A stretch of DNA of 64,000 nt, taken from positions 8,662,179 through 8,726,178 of the forward strand of contig CAJINV010000003.1 of assembly GCA_905178155.1 (NCBI GenBank), in the 5' to 3' direction. The first letter of the stretch is position 1; each line of letters starts with the position of its first letter. Source of the DNA: Amoebophrya sp. A120 (lineage: Eukaryota > Sar > Dinophyceae > Syndiniales > Amoebophryaceae). Shown here piece by piece: positions 14,001-23,735 of this stretch. Position numbers and translations under genes: made by a program. The notes below the pieces were generated by a model, which saw only the letters and a list, made by a program, of their open reading frames with translations, did not search any database and was not told where the DNA came from.

Positions 14001-16864
14001 GATTTGTGCCTTTAGCACTCGCACTGCGATCGTATCTCCAACTGGCCAACACACGATCCACTTCGCCAAGGGGGTTCGGATGCTCACGCAGGAATAGCAG
14101 GCCGTTGCGCACGCGGCGGATGTAAGGGAAGACGCAGGCTCGCGGCAGGTCCCGGGGCCAGCTGTGCTGTTTGAGCAGCCGGTCGCGGACCGCTAGTAGC
14201 GGATGCACCTGCTGGAGCACAGCGGCGGCGGTACCCGTGCCGCTGCTTCGGCTCCGACCTGCAGAAAACGAGGACGAGCACGAGCCCCGGTCGTAGTAGA
14301 AAACTGGGAGGAGCGACAGCAGCGCCAACCCAGCCTCGTCCTGGCCGTCCGCTGCCGAAACCTCCACGACCGCGCGCCCTCCACTCGCGTTCTTGGACAA
14401 CACCTTCAAGCCAAAGGGTCCACGGGAGCCTCCACCCTTGGGGCTCGTTGATGTGGTCACCACTTGCTGGATTGCAAAACGCCCGACGAACTGCCACGCA
14501 AAGCGGAGAAGCGTTTTTGCGGCTTCCCTTCCGTGCAGCAAGTCCTCGAGCTGTGCGTCCGAGGCTCGGCGCACAACGAGTCGCAGAAACAACTGAAACA
14601 CAGCGGTCTGCTCTTTGTTGGTGGCGCTCGTGGCGGCAGGACCTGCTGCATCGACTGCGAGCCGAAGCACGGTCTCCAGAAATCGCGCGGCGCGGGCAGA
14701 TTCTGCCCCCGGCGCGCGCGGATCCGCGTTGGCCCGGAAGAGCAGCTCGGGAAAGAACCCCAGCACCCGGCCGTTCGGGCGGACGGGGCCCAGGTACTGT
14801 TGGAGGTGGCACTTCGTCTGCTCCAGCCGCGGACAAAATTCTCGGCGGATCCGGGCAAGGGTCGGGTAGGCCCGGTCACTCACTTCCGCCCCATAGAACC
14901 AGGTGATCAGCTGGTCATGTGCCTCCTGGAGTAGTGCCTGTCCACGAAACGCATCCCAACCGATGTCGTCCTTTTCGTCAGCGGCCTCCGCTTCTAGCTG
15001 CAAAGCGTGTAGCCTTCCTTCGTATAATTCCTGCTCTTCTTGTTCTTTTTGCAGAACGGAGGAAGAAGTTCTTGACCACAGTTCTGTCCCCCGAACTTTT
15101 TCTCCCATTCCTTCGGGCTGCAGGCCTTCCTGTTCTGGACCGCGCCCTTGTAAAGGAGTTGGAGCAGCAGGTCGTCCCCTGGAATGTTCTTCCGCGTCTG
15201 TGATCGACAAAGCGCCACTTTGCAGCTGCTGCTGTTGGGCAAAGCTGCTGGGAGATGTCGTCGGATCCCACACGGAAGCTGGAGAATTCGCGTCGTCCGA
15301 AGCACAGCTGCCACCGGAGTCCTCGTCGCCGCACGCTTGCGCTTGTCCTACTCGACCTAATACGTCATGATCTTCAACATCTCCTCTGTCTTGCTTTTGT
15401 TGAGTTTCCGAAACGCCGCCTGAAGCCGTTATAGGTCCGGCTGAGCCCCCAGCAGGAGGTGCATCGCCACCTTCCCCGTCGTCTCTTGTGCTCTGGTAAC
15501 GACCTCCTGCCGACGAGGTTAAGCTCGTTCGATCGTGATCTCGTCCCTCGACGTCGCCAATGACATCATTTTCCGAGGACAGAGGATGATAGCCATGCTG
15601 GAGGTGGACGCTGTCTGTCTCCTCCTGTGCGAGTTTCGCAAGTTGATGCCAACTGGCGTCTTCCTCATGACGATAGTCGACATTTGGTTGGTCGTAGTGG
15701 TCATCTTCACCATTATGAGCTCTCTCGTTCTCGGTAGGAGCGACGCCACGGTTACGCAGCTGGTAATATGAAGATTGTATTGCAGCAGGGCTATCGACGG
15801 ACTCGGATTCGCCAGGAGCACGCGTGTCACCCTCGTGAAGGTGAAGCTCTCCTGCTCCTTTCAGCGCAGTTCTCGGCTTCTCTACCTCCATGGATCCATC
15901 TCTTGCTGCAGCTGTATCGTGCTTCTCGGTTGCTGTTGTACGAGGAGCAGTGACGTCACGAAGATCAATATGACCCGCAGTGCGCGAATGCGTAAGAAGG
16001 TGAGATCGAGATGCCAAGTCGCTGTCGTGGTTTCCGGCTTCTTGCTTGTAGTCCGGAATGTCGTCGTCCTTCATGTTGTCCTTGTTCACCACTCCTCGTG
16101 GTGACTCCTTTATTTGTTGCGCAAGTTGCAGCGGTACTGCGCCCAACGAAAGATCTTCCTCGTGTTGGTGGATGTCATCTCCAGTAGTTTTGGTACTGGT
16201 GGCGGGCCCTGGTGGGGGATATGCAGCTGTGTTCTCAATCTCATCCCCCGACGGATGCGGATCCAAATCCGTCGGCTCCCCGTCGTGTGAACCGTAGCCT
16301 GCTGATGTACTAGCAGGCGTTATTTCTCCTGTTGGGGGCCACAACTCGCTTTGCTGCAGTTCCCCGTCGTTCCCACGGAGCTCCTGCTGTCCGACAGGCG
16401 GTGCGAGAGGCCCCGTGCCTATGCTCTCTTCTCCCTCTCGCATCCACCACCACCATCGCTGCATCAGAAAAGCGACGACGACTGCGACCGCAAAGACGGC
16501 AGGCCACGTATGGGTCTCTCTAACGGAACATGGACATCTTCGGTCTCATCGCATTCTTGTGTTTTGTTTGTCATGCAAGATAAGATTGATAGCGAAATGG
16601 ATAATCAAATTGAAAACAAAGAGGTGAGCCGCTCACACCTTGTGTAATAAAATCAAAAAGAACCCGGCATCGAAGATTTCGAGGTTGTCCAGGAGCGCAC
16701 CGCAACATCACCTGCCACAAGAAGTATGCAGCTTGGTCTTCAACATCAACTCCGTCGGATGAACATGTTGACGCTAACGCTGGTCCTTCGTGAAAACTCA
16801 ACAAGAATGAAAGCACGCAAGAGCTGTCGTCCATGTAAGTAAACGTCTGAGAGGGCCATACCAC
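2075..16864 (-). CDS. very large membrane-anchored protein of unknown function, broken by many introners
   Basis: One continuous reading frame is recovered when the introners and four GT-AG introns are removed. Exons, minus order: 16864-16639 (first ATG 16834), 16517-12885, 12760-12443, 12167-11401, 11070-10947, 10745-9840, 9709-9666, 9338-9242, 8653-8629, 8311-7855, 7570-3288, 3242-2893, 2566-2513, 2345-2075; the 3' end is unresolved. GT-AG introns are 16518-16638, 11071-11400 and a 45-bp one at 3243-3287, which removes the only in-frame TGA. The N-terminal part has a hydrophobic helix (WPAVFAVAVVVAFLM) followed by RWWWW, suggesting a membrane anchor. Much of the rest is disordered and rich in D, E, S and Q, with SFLE motifs. 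A globular motif LGPxxPxGRVLGxxPExLxRA occurs twice (about 14730-14800 and 11600-11690). A Lys/Gly tract lies at 4395-4605. The family is not recognised; treating it as one gene rests on frame continuity through every join. Confidence 0.65.
2351..2512. mobile_element. introner, 162 bp
   Basis: Left terminus TATCCTGTGCAAATAAAGT and right terminus (reverse complement) TATCCTGTGCAAAAGTATCG form a TIR of about 30 bp with small gaps. Perfect 5-bp flanking repeats TGGAG lie at 2346-2350 and 2513-2517. Removing element plus one repeat joins ...VISS|KDKKAAK... in frame on the minus strand. Confidence 0.85.
2572..2892. mobile_element. introner, 321 bp, TATGGRAGTGTCAGG family
   Basis: The TIRs are TATGGGAGTGTCAGGATGA and, at the other end, TATGGGGGCGTCAGGATCG, both continuing into GAAATCGtCAAAGTTG or a close variant. 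Flanking repeats are GAGGA (2567-2571) and AAGGA (2893-2897), 4 of 5 identical. Excision joins FVFP|LVYQYNN in frame. Confidence 0.85.
4395..4605 (-). repeat. lysine/glycine-rich low-complexity coding tract
   Basis: About 70 codons of the large gene encode almost only K and G (units such as KGKGKKGK), with occasional R, S, N and V. The underlying DNA on the plus strand is a run of CCCTTGCCCTTCC-like pyrimidine units. It is flanked by disordered sequence. A strongly basic tract like this could bind nucleic acid or act as a localisation signal; nothing here decides which. Confidence 0.8.
7576..7854. mobile_element. introner, 279 bp, CCTGAGTAAAAACG family
   Basis: A perfect TIR of at least 27 bp begins CCTGAGTAAAAACGTACCC; outermost bases are TTT (left) and TAT (right, complement). 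Flanking repeats are AAAGT (7571-7575) and GAAGT (7855-7859). Excision joins RLFSDF|FGLVQDELVE in frame. The interior carries repeated TGTCATGC-type motifs. Confidence 0.9.
8317..8628. mobile_element. introner, 312 bp, C-rich TIR family
   Basis: Termini share GTGAAAAATGCCCCCCACCC (left) and ATGAAAAATGCCCCCACCCC (right, complement) after a variable TAT start. Perfect flanking repeats CGGTA lie at 8312-8316 and 8629-8633. Excision joins GYNQYR|MMASVPN in frame. Confidence 0.85.
8659..9241. mobile_element. possible degraded introner, 583 bp
   Basis: The left end TATCGAAGTGTTAGGCTG resembles the TATGGAAGTGTCAGG family. The right end (TAAGTACATATTGCC, complement) is poorly matched, and the flanking 5-mers CCTGG and GTCCA do not match. 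I propose it because removing it by the same element-plus-5 rule gives an in-frame join (QLAG|PQTGYNQYR) and leaves a 25-nt micro-exon at 8629-8653. An ordinary intron or two adjacent elements are alternatives. A plus-strand open frame of about 85 codons inside (8945-9215) has no support. Confidence 0.4.
9344..9665. mobile_element. introner, 322 bp, TATCAAAAG family
   Basis: The TIRs are TATCAAAAGAAAAAATCCCC and TATCAAAAGGAAAAATTCCC, both continuing into CCCTCCCCATA or a variant. Perfect flanking repeats CGGCA lie at 9339-9343 and 9666-9670. Excision joins SVFVP|TSLREGL in frame. Confidence 0.9.
9715..9839. mobile_element. introner, 125 bp, TATTCCCTGAAAATTAA family
   Basis: Left CATTCCCTCAAAATTAACC and right (complement) TATTCCCTGAAAATGAAG form the TIR. 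Perfect flanking repeats GAACG lie at 9710-9714 and 9840-9844. Excision joins DFSAV|HQSSNEQ in frame. With the element at 9344-9665 it leaves an exon of only about 44 nt. Confidence 0.9.
10751..10946. mobile_element. introner, 196 bp, TATGGAAGTGTCAGG family
   Basis: Left TATGGAAGTGTCAGGTTGA and right (complement) TATGGTAGAGCAGCTTGG, both leading into GAAATCG or AAAATCG. Flanking 5-mers GCCGT and GGCCC are only weakly alike, suggesting an older insertion. Removing element plus 5 bp still joins VEQDGG|HPAEYNS in frame. Confidence 0.75.
12173..12442. mobile_element. introner, 270 bp, TATCAAATG-GTCTGGGTCTGG family
   Basis: The TIR of about 33 bp is nearly perfect: TATCAAATGCAAATATGTC at the left and TATCAAATGCAAAAATGTC at the right (complement), both followed by TGGGTCTGGAAGATT. 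Perfect flanking repeats CACGG lie at 12168-12172 and 12443-12447. Excision joins SSDDR|ASDDNED in frame. Confidence 0.95.
12766..12884. mobile_element. introner, 119 bp, TATTCCCTGAAAATTAA family
   Basis: Both ends begin TATTCCCTGAAAATTAA and then reach ACCATCC, with a 3-bp insertion (GTA) at the right end. Perfect flanking repeats ACGCA lie at 12761-12765 and 12885-12889. Excision joins SEANGA|SSASNNA in frame. It is the shortest confidently placed copy and a sister of the copy at 9715-9839. Confidence 0.95.
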
Positions 16865-18206
16865 GCACGCCGGAGGCGGTGCACCAGTGCCCGCTCACGT
16901 TGCGCTGCCCGAATCAAGGGTATGGAAGCGCCGATTGGGAAATCGTAAACGTTGTCGTTCTGGATCTGGAAGCGACGTGCCTCCTGGTTTAATTATGAAC
17001 AGTGCCGAGCTAACTGTAGAGTCGTCTAGCATCCTGACCCAAAATAACAGAAAAAAACAGTCTAGTAACTCACAGGTTGAGGCTCAGGTCGGGTCGTGAT
17101 GCCGCGTCACGAGATCTTGGCTCGCATCTCTTGAAGCTGCTGGGCCGAGTAGGTGCCGCTTGACATGCGTGCATATAAAAAAAGTTAGAGGAAAATTACA
17201 CTGCAAAAAATTATTTCAATCTGGTGCTTCCATATCAGAGGGCTTTGGGGTCTGGAGGACAATGATTTTGTCCCTCCTCAGCTGGACGTTAGAACCGGGC
17301 TCGAAGATCTCGGGCCCGGTTATCCTGTGGGAAAAGCTCCCCTCACCGTCGACATGCAGCATTCACCTGACGTTGTAAACATAGACGGTCATGCTTCCCG
17401 CAATACATCGCTTGGGCTTGTTGCCACTTCCTCCGGACGAGGAGGCTCGCATCTATTGCAAGCATCGACGGGTAGTCATCTCATCTTCATCATGCAAGCA
17501 ATATGCTACACCTTCACACGAGATCAAGTTGGAAAATGCGCCATGATGTTCGTTTCGTGTGATGTCCTCAGAGGAAGTGCAACATGCGCATCGGATCTCT
17601 TTCTTCAGTGTGCAAGTTCATGCCACCAGCCACTCCCTCCACCTCGGTGCAGTGGCTCGTCCGGGTATGGGTTTAGTGTGTAGAAGAAAAGTGTCGGTGG
17701 TTTTGGTGTGATGTACACATCCACATGTCCTCTGAAGAAAGTGGCTTTTACACAGGATACCAATCACTTGATATTTATTTGGACTCCGAGGACTGCCATT
17801 CCGGGTCGAGCGACGTATCCACAGAAAAAAAGACCATCTCGTGTCATGCATTTATCTCACACTAGTCCTTTGTTTTGATGCATTCTTTCGATTTATTGCA
17901 TCACTTTCACGTGGGACAGAAATGAGATGCCTATGCTACAGTCTCCCGCATTTGCGTTAAGTGCAGAGCCACTGAATGTTGTGAGCGACCAGACGTCGGC
18001 TAATGCAGAAGATGAAAACTATTCGCCATGATGTCATTGGAACTGCGCACCTTTCACAATGCGTCCGCGTGAAGTTGATGGCCCAACGCCAACGCTGCCC
18101 GAGTTATTTCACGCCAGAGAAATATCATTGCGTCCTCAAAGGAAAGTTCAACATACACTACATGTATGCACTAAAAAAATAAGCACAGTGGTCCTCTGCG
18201 TTGAAG
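16865..18206. other. intergenic or upstream region, no gene resolved
   Basis: This lies upstream of the large minus-strand gene. Short open frames on both strands lack consistent splice sites or protein-like composition. The promoter of the large gene should be here, but I recognise no element. Confidence 0.4.
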
Positions 18207-18690
18207 TTAATTTTTCGTATTACTACTGGAGCCGGCTTCCGCTCTATAGCGCGCCGCTTCGGATGAAAGAAACCCCGGTGAAAGCGGATCGTCGAGCGGG
18301 TCAGTCATCTCAGCTGCAAACATGGATCGGTTATCGAGCCCAGCACTGTGCGGAAGCGCTACAGATTGCGACGCTTGGTCTTGTGGTTGGTGGTGCCTTG
18401 TTGCCGCTGAATCGTTAACAGAAGTAGACGCTGAGGCGTGGCCAAAAACTGTCTCGTCCACCTCCTTTACTTTTGGGTTGCGTGACCACTGCTGTTCTCT
18501 GTCAGTTGTACTACTTCGAGTGCATGAGCTCTGGCGAACTTGCTGCGCGAACTGTGAATATCTGGCGTCGGTGCCCGCGGGAAGTGCACCAGGGCCAGAG
18601 GAGCTGGAACTAGCCTCGTTTTTCTGACCAGTGTATACCAGAGATGAAGTGCAGCTGTCATGTGGCTTTAGTTTACAACATCAGAGAGAT
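18207..18690 (-). CDS. putative exon, disordered protein
   Basis: A minus-strand frame is open for about 160 codons to a TAA at 18207, with no obvious initiator in context, so this is probably a terminal exon. Composition is S-, Q-, E- and T-rich (stretches such as SSSSSGPG and HHQPQDQASQ), like the disordered parts of neighbouring genes, with no recognisable domain. It could be the 3' end of the gene at 19225-20325; the link across 18.7-19.2 kb is not resolved. It could also be a chance frame. Confidence 0.35.
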
Positions 18691-19089
18691 CAAGAAATAA
18701 GTCTTGGCTGCATACAGTTTACTTGGTCTTGAGCCGGACGCGAACCACGAACGCTATTCGTCTTCTTCCTCCTTTATCGTCTTCAATCTATGTAGTTGTA
18801 TATAAAAATATAGTTTTTCCGCCACACCCCCTAAGCCTAACCGTAGCAAAAGTACACGCATGATACGCACCCCTTCGCCTTCACTTTTTGTCGTCATGAA
18901 GAGAGCAGACATACAAAACCTGCTTCGCGGAGAGGAATACACACTTATGGACACGACTAAGCAGAGCACCACATCAAGATTCGCCGCCAGTATGCATCGT
19001 TTCTGGTTTTCCTTCATGACAACTGGAGCATTGTACTGCCTTAGCCATCGTGGCTCCCGAAAATATAACAACATGCCGTGACGCTCTCG

Positions 19090-19180
19090 CAAAAATCAAA
19101 ATACAATGCGAGTGGGAGTGCAAAAATTAAAATACAATGTAGTGCAAGCTTCTTAGTGCAAAAATTAAAATACAAGAATG
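19090..19180. repeat. three copies of an AAAATTAAAATACAA-like unit
   Basis: The unit GCAAAAATYAAAATACAA occurs at about 19090, 19121 and 19158 with 15-20 bp between copies. It lies between two coding stretches; function unknown. Confidence 0.55.
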
Positions 19181-19224
19181 GCGGCTGGGCTTCTACGTAC
19201 GTCTTTTTCTTGGCTCTACCACAA

Positions 19225-20325
19225 TCAAGCAGCATTTGCATTCATCACCTGGGCTGGGAATTTGTTCGATAACTTGGCGCCATCACGTTGATATGTCATT
19301 GATGAGGGGCGGTGGCCGCTCGTCGTCCTCGGAGCGATTGCGCTGCCTTCGTTCATGTTTCCTCCACCGGAGAGGACTACACCTACTCCGTCAACATCAT
19401 CACGACCACGAGCGGACTGGGTTCTTGCGTCGAAGCAAACGGGAGCTGCAGCTGTGCTGCTCCTGGGAGCCACTCCGTGCGCCGTACTGATGGCTGCGCG
19501 AGCAGAAGAAGCAGCAGGAGAAGATGCAGAAGAGATTATATCATGAAGATCTTCACGTGGTTCAACGAGACGGCTTTCGTTTGGAAGAGCACTCATCTGT
19601 TGTTCCTGTATCTGGCTAGGCCGCCGAGGAGTCGGAGTCTGTGCAACACCGGGTCGGATCGATGATCTGGGGAGTGTTGACGAAAAGTGGTCTACGCCTG
19701 CAGGTGAGTCTGGAGCGGCTGGAGTGGTGCGGGGCTTCTTGCTGCTCCTCGCGGAGAAAAAGGTCGACGAAGATGATGATGGACAAGGGGGGGCTTTGGC
19801 TGTGGCAGGGTACTCCTGGTGACAAGAAGCTGCAGAAGCGGTCTGTAACATCTCCGTCTCAAGTACTATCTCATCTGCAGAGCCAACAAGTGCGGCTTCT
19901 TTTCGCGCCGCTTGCCGCGAAGGTGCTGCTGTCATATCGGCGACGGACGACGTCTGTGCGCCGGAGGTATTGCTGTAGTGATCCGGTGCCACATTGACAT
20001 TGTCAACGGACGAAGAAAATCTTTGTCGCACGGCTGCGTCTTCTTCGGGACTGCTGCCCTGCACCCCACGATCCTCGGGGCGCGGGTTTGTAGTGAACCT
20101 TTCCGCGGCTGGTATTTGACCTGCAGGCGCCGGAAGCTCTTCATCTTCCCGTCGCCCTCGGCGACCCTTTGGGCTCGGCGGCGCAGGCGCTGATGCGTCA
20201 GCATAATTTTCCTGGTCCCTCCTCGTGTTAAGATCAGCGCTTGCTACTTGCGAGGACGATGAGAAGCCCTTATTCGTGGCCCCATCAGCATCTCCAGTGT
20301 CGTGGTGTGCCCTGTGCTCGTCCAT
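19225..20325 (-). CDS. hypothetical disordered protein
   Basis: Minus-strand frame of 366 codons from ATG at 20325 to TGA at 19225. The protein is mostly disordered: rich in A, S, P, R, D and E, with patches such as SPKGRRGRREDEELPAP and STFFSARSSKKPR that contain basic clusters able to act as nuclear localisation signals (inference). There is no hydrophobic segment and no domain I recognise. Codon use favours G/C at third positions, as in the other long minus-strand exons, which supports real coding. The end ...NANAA may be a splice point rather than the true C terminus. No introner terminus was found inside it. Confidence 0.5.
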   Translation of the reverse strand: MDEHRAHHDTGDADGATNKGFSSSSQVASADLNTRRDQENYADASAPAPPSPKGRRGRREDEELPAPAGQIPAAERFTTNPRPEDRGVQGSSPEEDAAVRQRFSSSVDNVNVAPDHYSNTSGAQTSSVADMTAAPSRQAARKEAALVGSADEIVLETEMLQTASAASCHQEYPATAKAPPCPSSSSSTFFSARSSKKPRTTPAAPDSPAGVDHFSSTLPRSSIRPGVAQTPTPRRPSQIQEQQMSALPNESRLVEPREDLHDIISSASSPAASSARAAISTAHGVAPRSSTAAAPVCFDARTQSARGRDDVDGVGVVLSGGGNMNEGSAIAPRTTSGHRPSSMTYQRDGAKLSNKFPAQVMNANAA

Positions 20326-21022
20326 TTTCGCCAGGGCTGAGCGGAGGAGATCGCTGCTTCAACGGCTGCTGTCGTACTGCAGCGCCGCCGCGGCGAGGGT
20401 GAGCATGACCACGCAGGAGCACTGTGATTAATTGTATTCAGAGCCTCGACGCTCCTCGCATCAACAAGCGAAGCAAATGCACTCAAGTGCCTAGTATCTT
20501 CCTGCGTCCACGGTCGTGGCAGGAATTGAGACGCTAGCGCAGGTGCAGGCAGCGCCAAAAACAATCAAAACCTCCACGAAAAGTCCAAACGACGAACGTC
20601 ATTCTACCACAAAACCCAGAAAAAGCATCTCTTACAACTGGAATAGCAAGCTATAATTGCTTTCAGTAGAACTAGAATTTAGTCTGATGCTTCAACGAAT
20701 ATTGGAAAAAAAGAATACACTCGTCCACATTGTATTCATGATCAAGGAGCATCTTTGCTTCATGATCAACATTGACAGGAGCAGAGAAACGATGACGAGG
20801 AGAACGGCTGAGCGTCTCAGCACAGGCAATGAAAGTGATCTGATGTTGTCCTCTGCTTTTACGTTCTTCTTCTTTATTCTCTACTTTGGTTAGAAACTAC
20901 AAGAAGGGCAAGGGAAAATGCAAGTAATTCGCGCACAAAAACAAAGTGAAACAAGACTCGCGAGGACCGTATATAAACAAAACAACGAAGACGTCGAACT
21001 TTGTCCAAATAAACTACACTAT
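20326..21022. other. no gene recognised
   Basis: AT-richer stretch with only short open frames. Nothing supportable was seen. Confidence 0.4.
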
Positions 21023-22557
21023 TTTTATGATCCACATCCTGCTCCTGCGAACATTTGATCGGGAGAGGCGAGACCTATTTTCTCCTGCGACCAGAGGTGG
21101 CAGAGAGACTCCTGCGACCAGAGGTGGCAGCAACGTGGGCAGGGACAGTAGCAACGGAGGAGCCCAAGCAGGCGCTTTATTTAGCCCGAGCAGCAGCTCG
21201 GCGATTCTATCACGGCTCCCGCCAGGAGCAGACCACCAGCTCCGAGTCGGGTGGCTCTTTTCGGATATACCCCTTCCGAAGCTGTATCCAGAACACAGCC
21301 TAACCAGGATCGACGAGGGCGGCGCAGACAGAGGGACTGCAAAAAGTCAAACTCAACGCTCCAAGCAGACAAAGCGGCAAACCGCGCGAGACAGAAAGAT
21401 GGAGCCCACTGTCGTGGCGAGAACCTCAAGAGACTGACCTAGCCCCCTAACGTGGCATCCAAGCCGGAAACCGTCCCTGAGCGAACGAAAGGGACACCCG
21501 AACCAGAAAAGGGAGGACACCCTCGGAGGCCGACTGTCAAAGTCGTCGAGACGCTTCATAAAGCAAAACGCGCCCCATGGGAAAACGGGGAATGTAGTTG
21601 GAAAAGAGAACAGACCACACAACCCTCACCCCTTGTGAGCACAGTAGTTAAGCCTTCCTGCAATGCGCCCAGCGGTAGCTGTTAGAGGGGACACCCCGAC
21701 CCACCGAATTTGCAGCCCAGACCCGTTCGCAGGCGGAAAGAATATGAAATCGAACGAAAGCGCGCGTCCCTTCCAGTAGTAGCGCCGACTTCCGATATCA
21801 ACCCAGGCAAGCCAAGCTGGTGAACCGCCTCTCGTGCGGGAAAAGCCACTACCGTTCCAGCAAGCAGACAAGGGGCGCACCTGGCGCAGAACCTACTTCG
21901 ACAGCGAGAAAGCGAGTCGAGAAACTGCAGACCAATCTGTGGAAAGTACGCTGCTAATACCCCCCCACTGGGGGAGGCCCTCACTAGCATTGCCCTCGCT
22001 GGCCCCCCGCTAACGCAAACTCCCTCCTGCTGGGGCTGGCTAAACAGAACATCGCAAACTTCCCCCCGCTGGGGGAGGCCCTCAGTGGCATTGCCCTCAC
22101 TGGCTATAGAACACCGCAAACTTCCCCCCGCTGGGGGAGGCCCTCACTGGCATTGCCCTCAATGGCCCGACGCTACCGCAAACGTCCCCCCGCTGGGGGA
22201 GGCCCTCACTGGCATTGCCCTCACTGGCCCGACGCTACCGCAAACATCCCCCCGCTGGGGGAGGCCCTCACTGGCCCTGCGCTAAGAAAAGAAGTGAGTC
22301 CTTCACAGCGCAATCCAACATCGCAAACGGCAGACAGCGTCTGCTTTGGCTCCTTCCAACGACCCCACTCAAAGGGGCGGAAGACCAAAAACTCCAGGCA
22401 TTAGCTTCTAGGGATCTGCCAGCCCATATACAAACAAATCAGGGGGAAAACTCCCTTCAGTCACTCCTCGAAAATGATCTACCGGGGTAGATATGTCTTT
22501 ATGATCCACATCCTGCTCCTGCGAACATTTGATCGGGATAGGCGAGACCTATTTTCT
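21023..22557. mobile_element. repeat block bounded by 60-bp direct repeats
   Basis: A sequence of about 60 bp beginning TTTATGATCCACATCCTGC occurs at 21023-21082 and again at 22498-22557 in the same orientation, with one difference (GGGAGAGG versus GGGATAGG). The 1.4 kb between is GC-rich, has no introner termini, contains a small duplication (CTCCTGCGACCAGAGGTGGC, twice at about 21083-21130) and ends in the minisatellite below. Several overlapping open frames exist on both strands, but none looks like a transposase, reverse transcriptase or other known protein. It may be a non-autonomous element with short direct terminal repeats, a structured RNA locus, or a segmental duplication. Confidence 0.5.
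21957..22290. repeat. 62-bp minisatellite, about five units
   Basis: The unit begins with TCCCCCCGCTGGGGGAGGCC and continues CTCACTGGCATTGCCCTCACTGG to ACCGCAAAC. Three internal copies are nearly identical; the outer ones are truncated or diverged. The 62-bp length is not a multiple of three, so it is unlikely to be coding. Each unit contains a CCCCCGCTGGGGG inverted repeat. Confidence 0.85.
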
Positions 22558-22927
22558 TACTGCTTTCATATGTTTCGTCATTTTTCTTCTTTTTCTCTCT
22601 TCTTTCGTAGGCCGGGCCCCAGCAGTGGCTCGCCAGATCGGGGCAGAAAACCTCGACAGCCCAACACTGTGTGCAAGGGGCACGCGAGGACTAAGAGATG
22701 ACAGTTGCCAGGAGTAAAATCAAACATACCCGATGTTGACAGGAGTGCGCTAGGCTTTTCGTTCGCTATATTCAATTTTTTTTACGCCCACGACGGTGCT
22801 AGACGATGCCCATGCAAGAGACGTACGGAAAATGTTTGCCAAGTGCTCAGCGTGTGCTGGTGTCGCTGGTGCGTCTACGCCCTCTGAGAATTCATCAACA
22901 TCATCATGCAGATCGCATTTCGACATG
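22558..22927. other. no gene recognised
   Basis: Stretch between the repeat block and the next minus-strand coding region. Nothing supportable was seen. Confidence 0.4.
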
Positions 22928-23522
22928 TTAGAGTTCTTGGTTGTCCGCTACGAAGTGTCCGTAGTACAGAAGGCAATCAGGATCGTATTCGTTCACCTGG
23001 CTTGGCACGTGGTCAAGCAGAGACGTAAACCAACCACCGCGCCACCAGGGAGAATCACGCGGGCGCTCACAGTGGCGCAAGAAGCAGAGGCTCTCCGAAA
23101 CAATGCGCGGCATATGCATGGGAAATGAGTGATCGCATTCGCTGCAGCGGTTGCTCTTGCTGCCACCCCCAATAACTCCGGAGCCATTGCACGGACCTGT
23201 TGCAAGTTCATCAGTGCAGCGAATCCACCCAGCCTTCGCAAGCGCACGGCTCGGAAACTGTTACCAGACTCCCACCAGTTTCGCGGTCGAATTTCATCCG
23301 CCAATTTTTGTTTTTTTTCAGTGAAGCGACACCCAGCATTGTATATTCCGCTTTGACCACCACCCTGCAAAACCAACAGTGGCGCGTCGCCACTATTTTT
23401 GAACCTAAATAATCATGCCAACCCGAAGCGGAAGTCCTGAAGGCACCATTAGGATCGCCGCCGCGGGGAGGTGATCTCGTTTGGCACCAGTAGGCACGAG
23501 CTGGACGATAAAACTCGATCAT
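22928..23522 (-). CDS. putative small multi-exon gene, structure unresolved
   Basis: Three minus-strand frames succeed one another: 23522-23211 with an ATG (starting MIEFYRPARAYW), 23376-22993 (containing EIRPRNWWESGNSF), and 23119-22928 ending VADNQEL. Each has globular-looking composition with clustered W, Y, F and C, unlike the disordered genes nearby. The frame changes imply one or two introns; candidate sites (TTTTGCAG acceptor near 23368, GTAACAG donor near 23263) are not decisive. No introner termini were found. The product is unknown, and the call may include chance frames. Confidence 0.35.
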
Positions 23523-23604
23523 GTTTTACTTTGCGGCGCACACGAAAAGCACGCCACTCAGTTCCTTGCACTATGAAGCGATTTTTGGTGCAACTGTTTT
23601 TGCG

Positions 23605-23715
23605 TCGTCGTCATCATGATCTGTCTTCCCCATCATCATGATCATCATCATCGTCATGGGGTGGCTACTCGCATCCAGCGCCACAGGCTAAAAATCCCCG
23701 CCCCCCCCCCCCACG
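23605..23715. repeat. ATC/CAT microsatellite and C-homopolymer
   Basis: Interrupted CAT/ATC trinucleotide repeats (about 23610-23660) are followed at about 23700-23712 by a run of C interrupted by one G. These are simple-sequence repeats. Confidence 0.8.
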
Positions 23716-23735
23716 GGGTTGGCAGCTAGAAGGCA

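Noticed and set aside
21023-22557. LTR retrotransposon
   Set aside because: The direct repeats are only about 60 bp, there is no reverse transcriptase, integrase or gag-like frame, and no primer-binding site was recognised.
23211-23376. Polysaccharide lyase family 8-like NWW motif
   Set aside because: Only the NWW triplet is shared; surrounding residues do not fit the family, and the gene model is unresolved.
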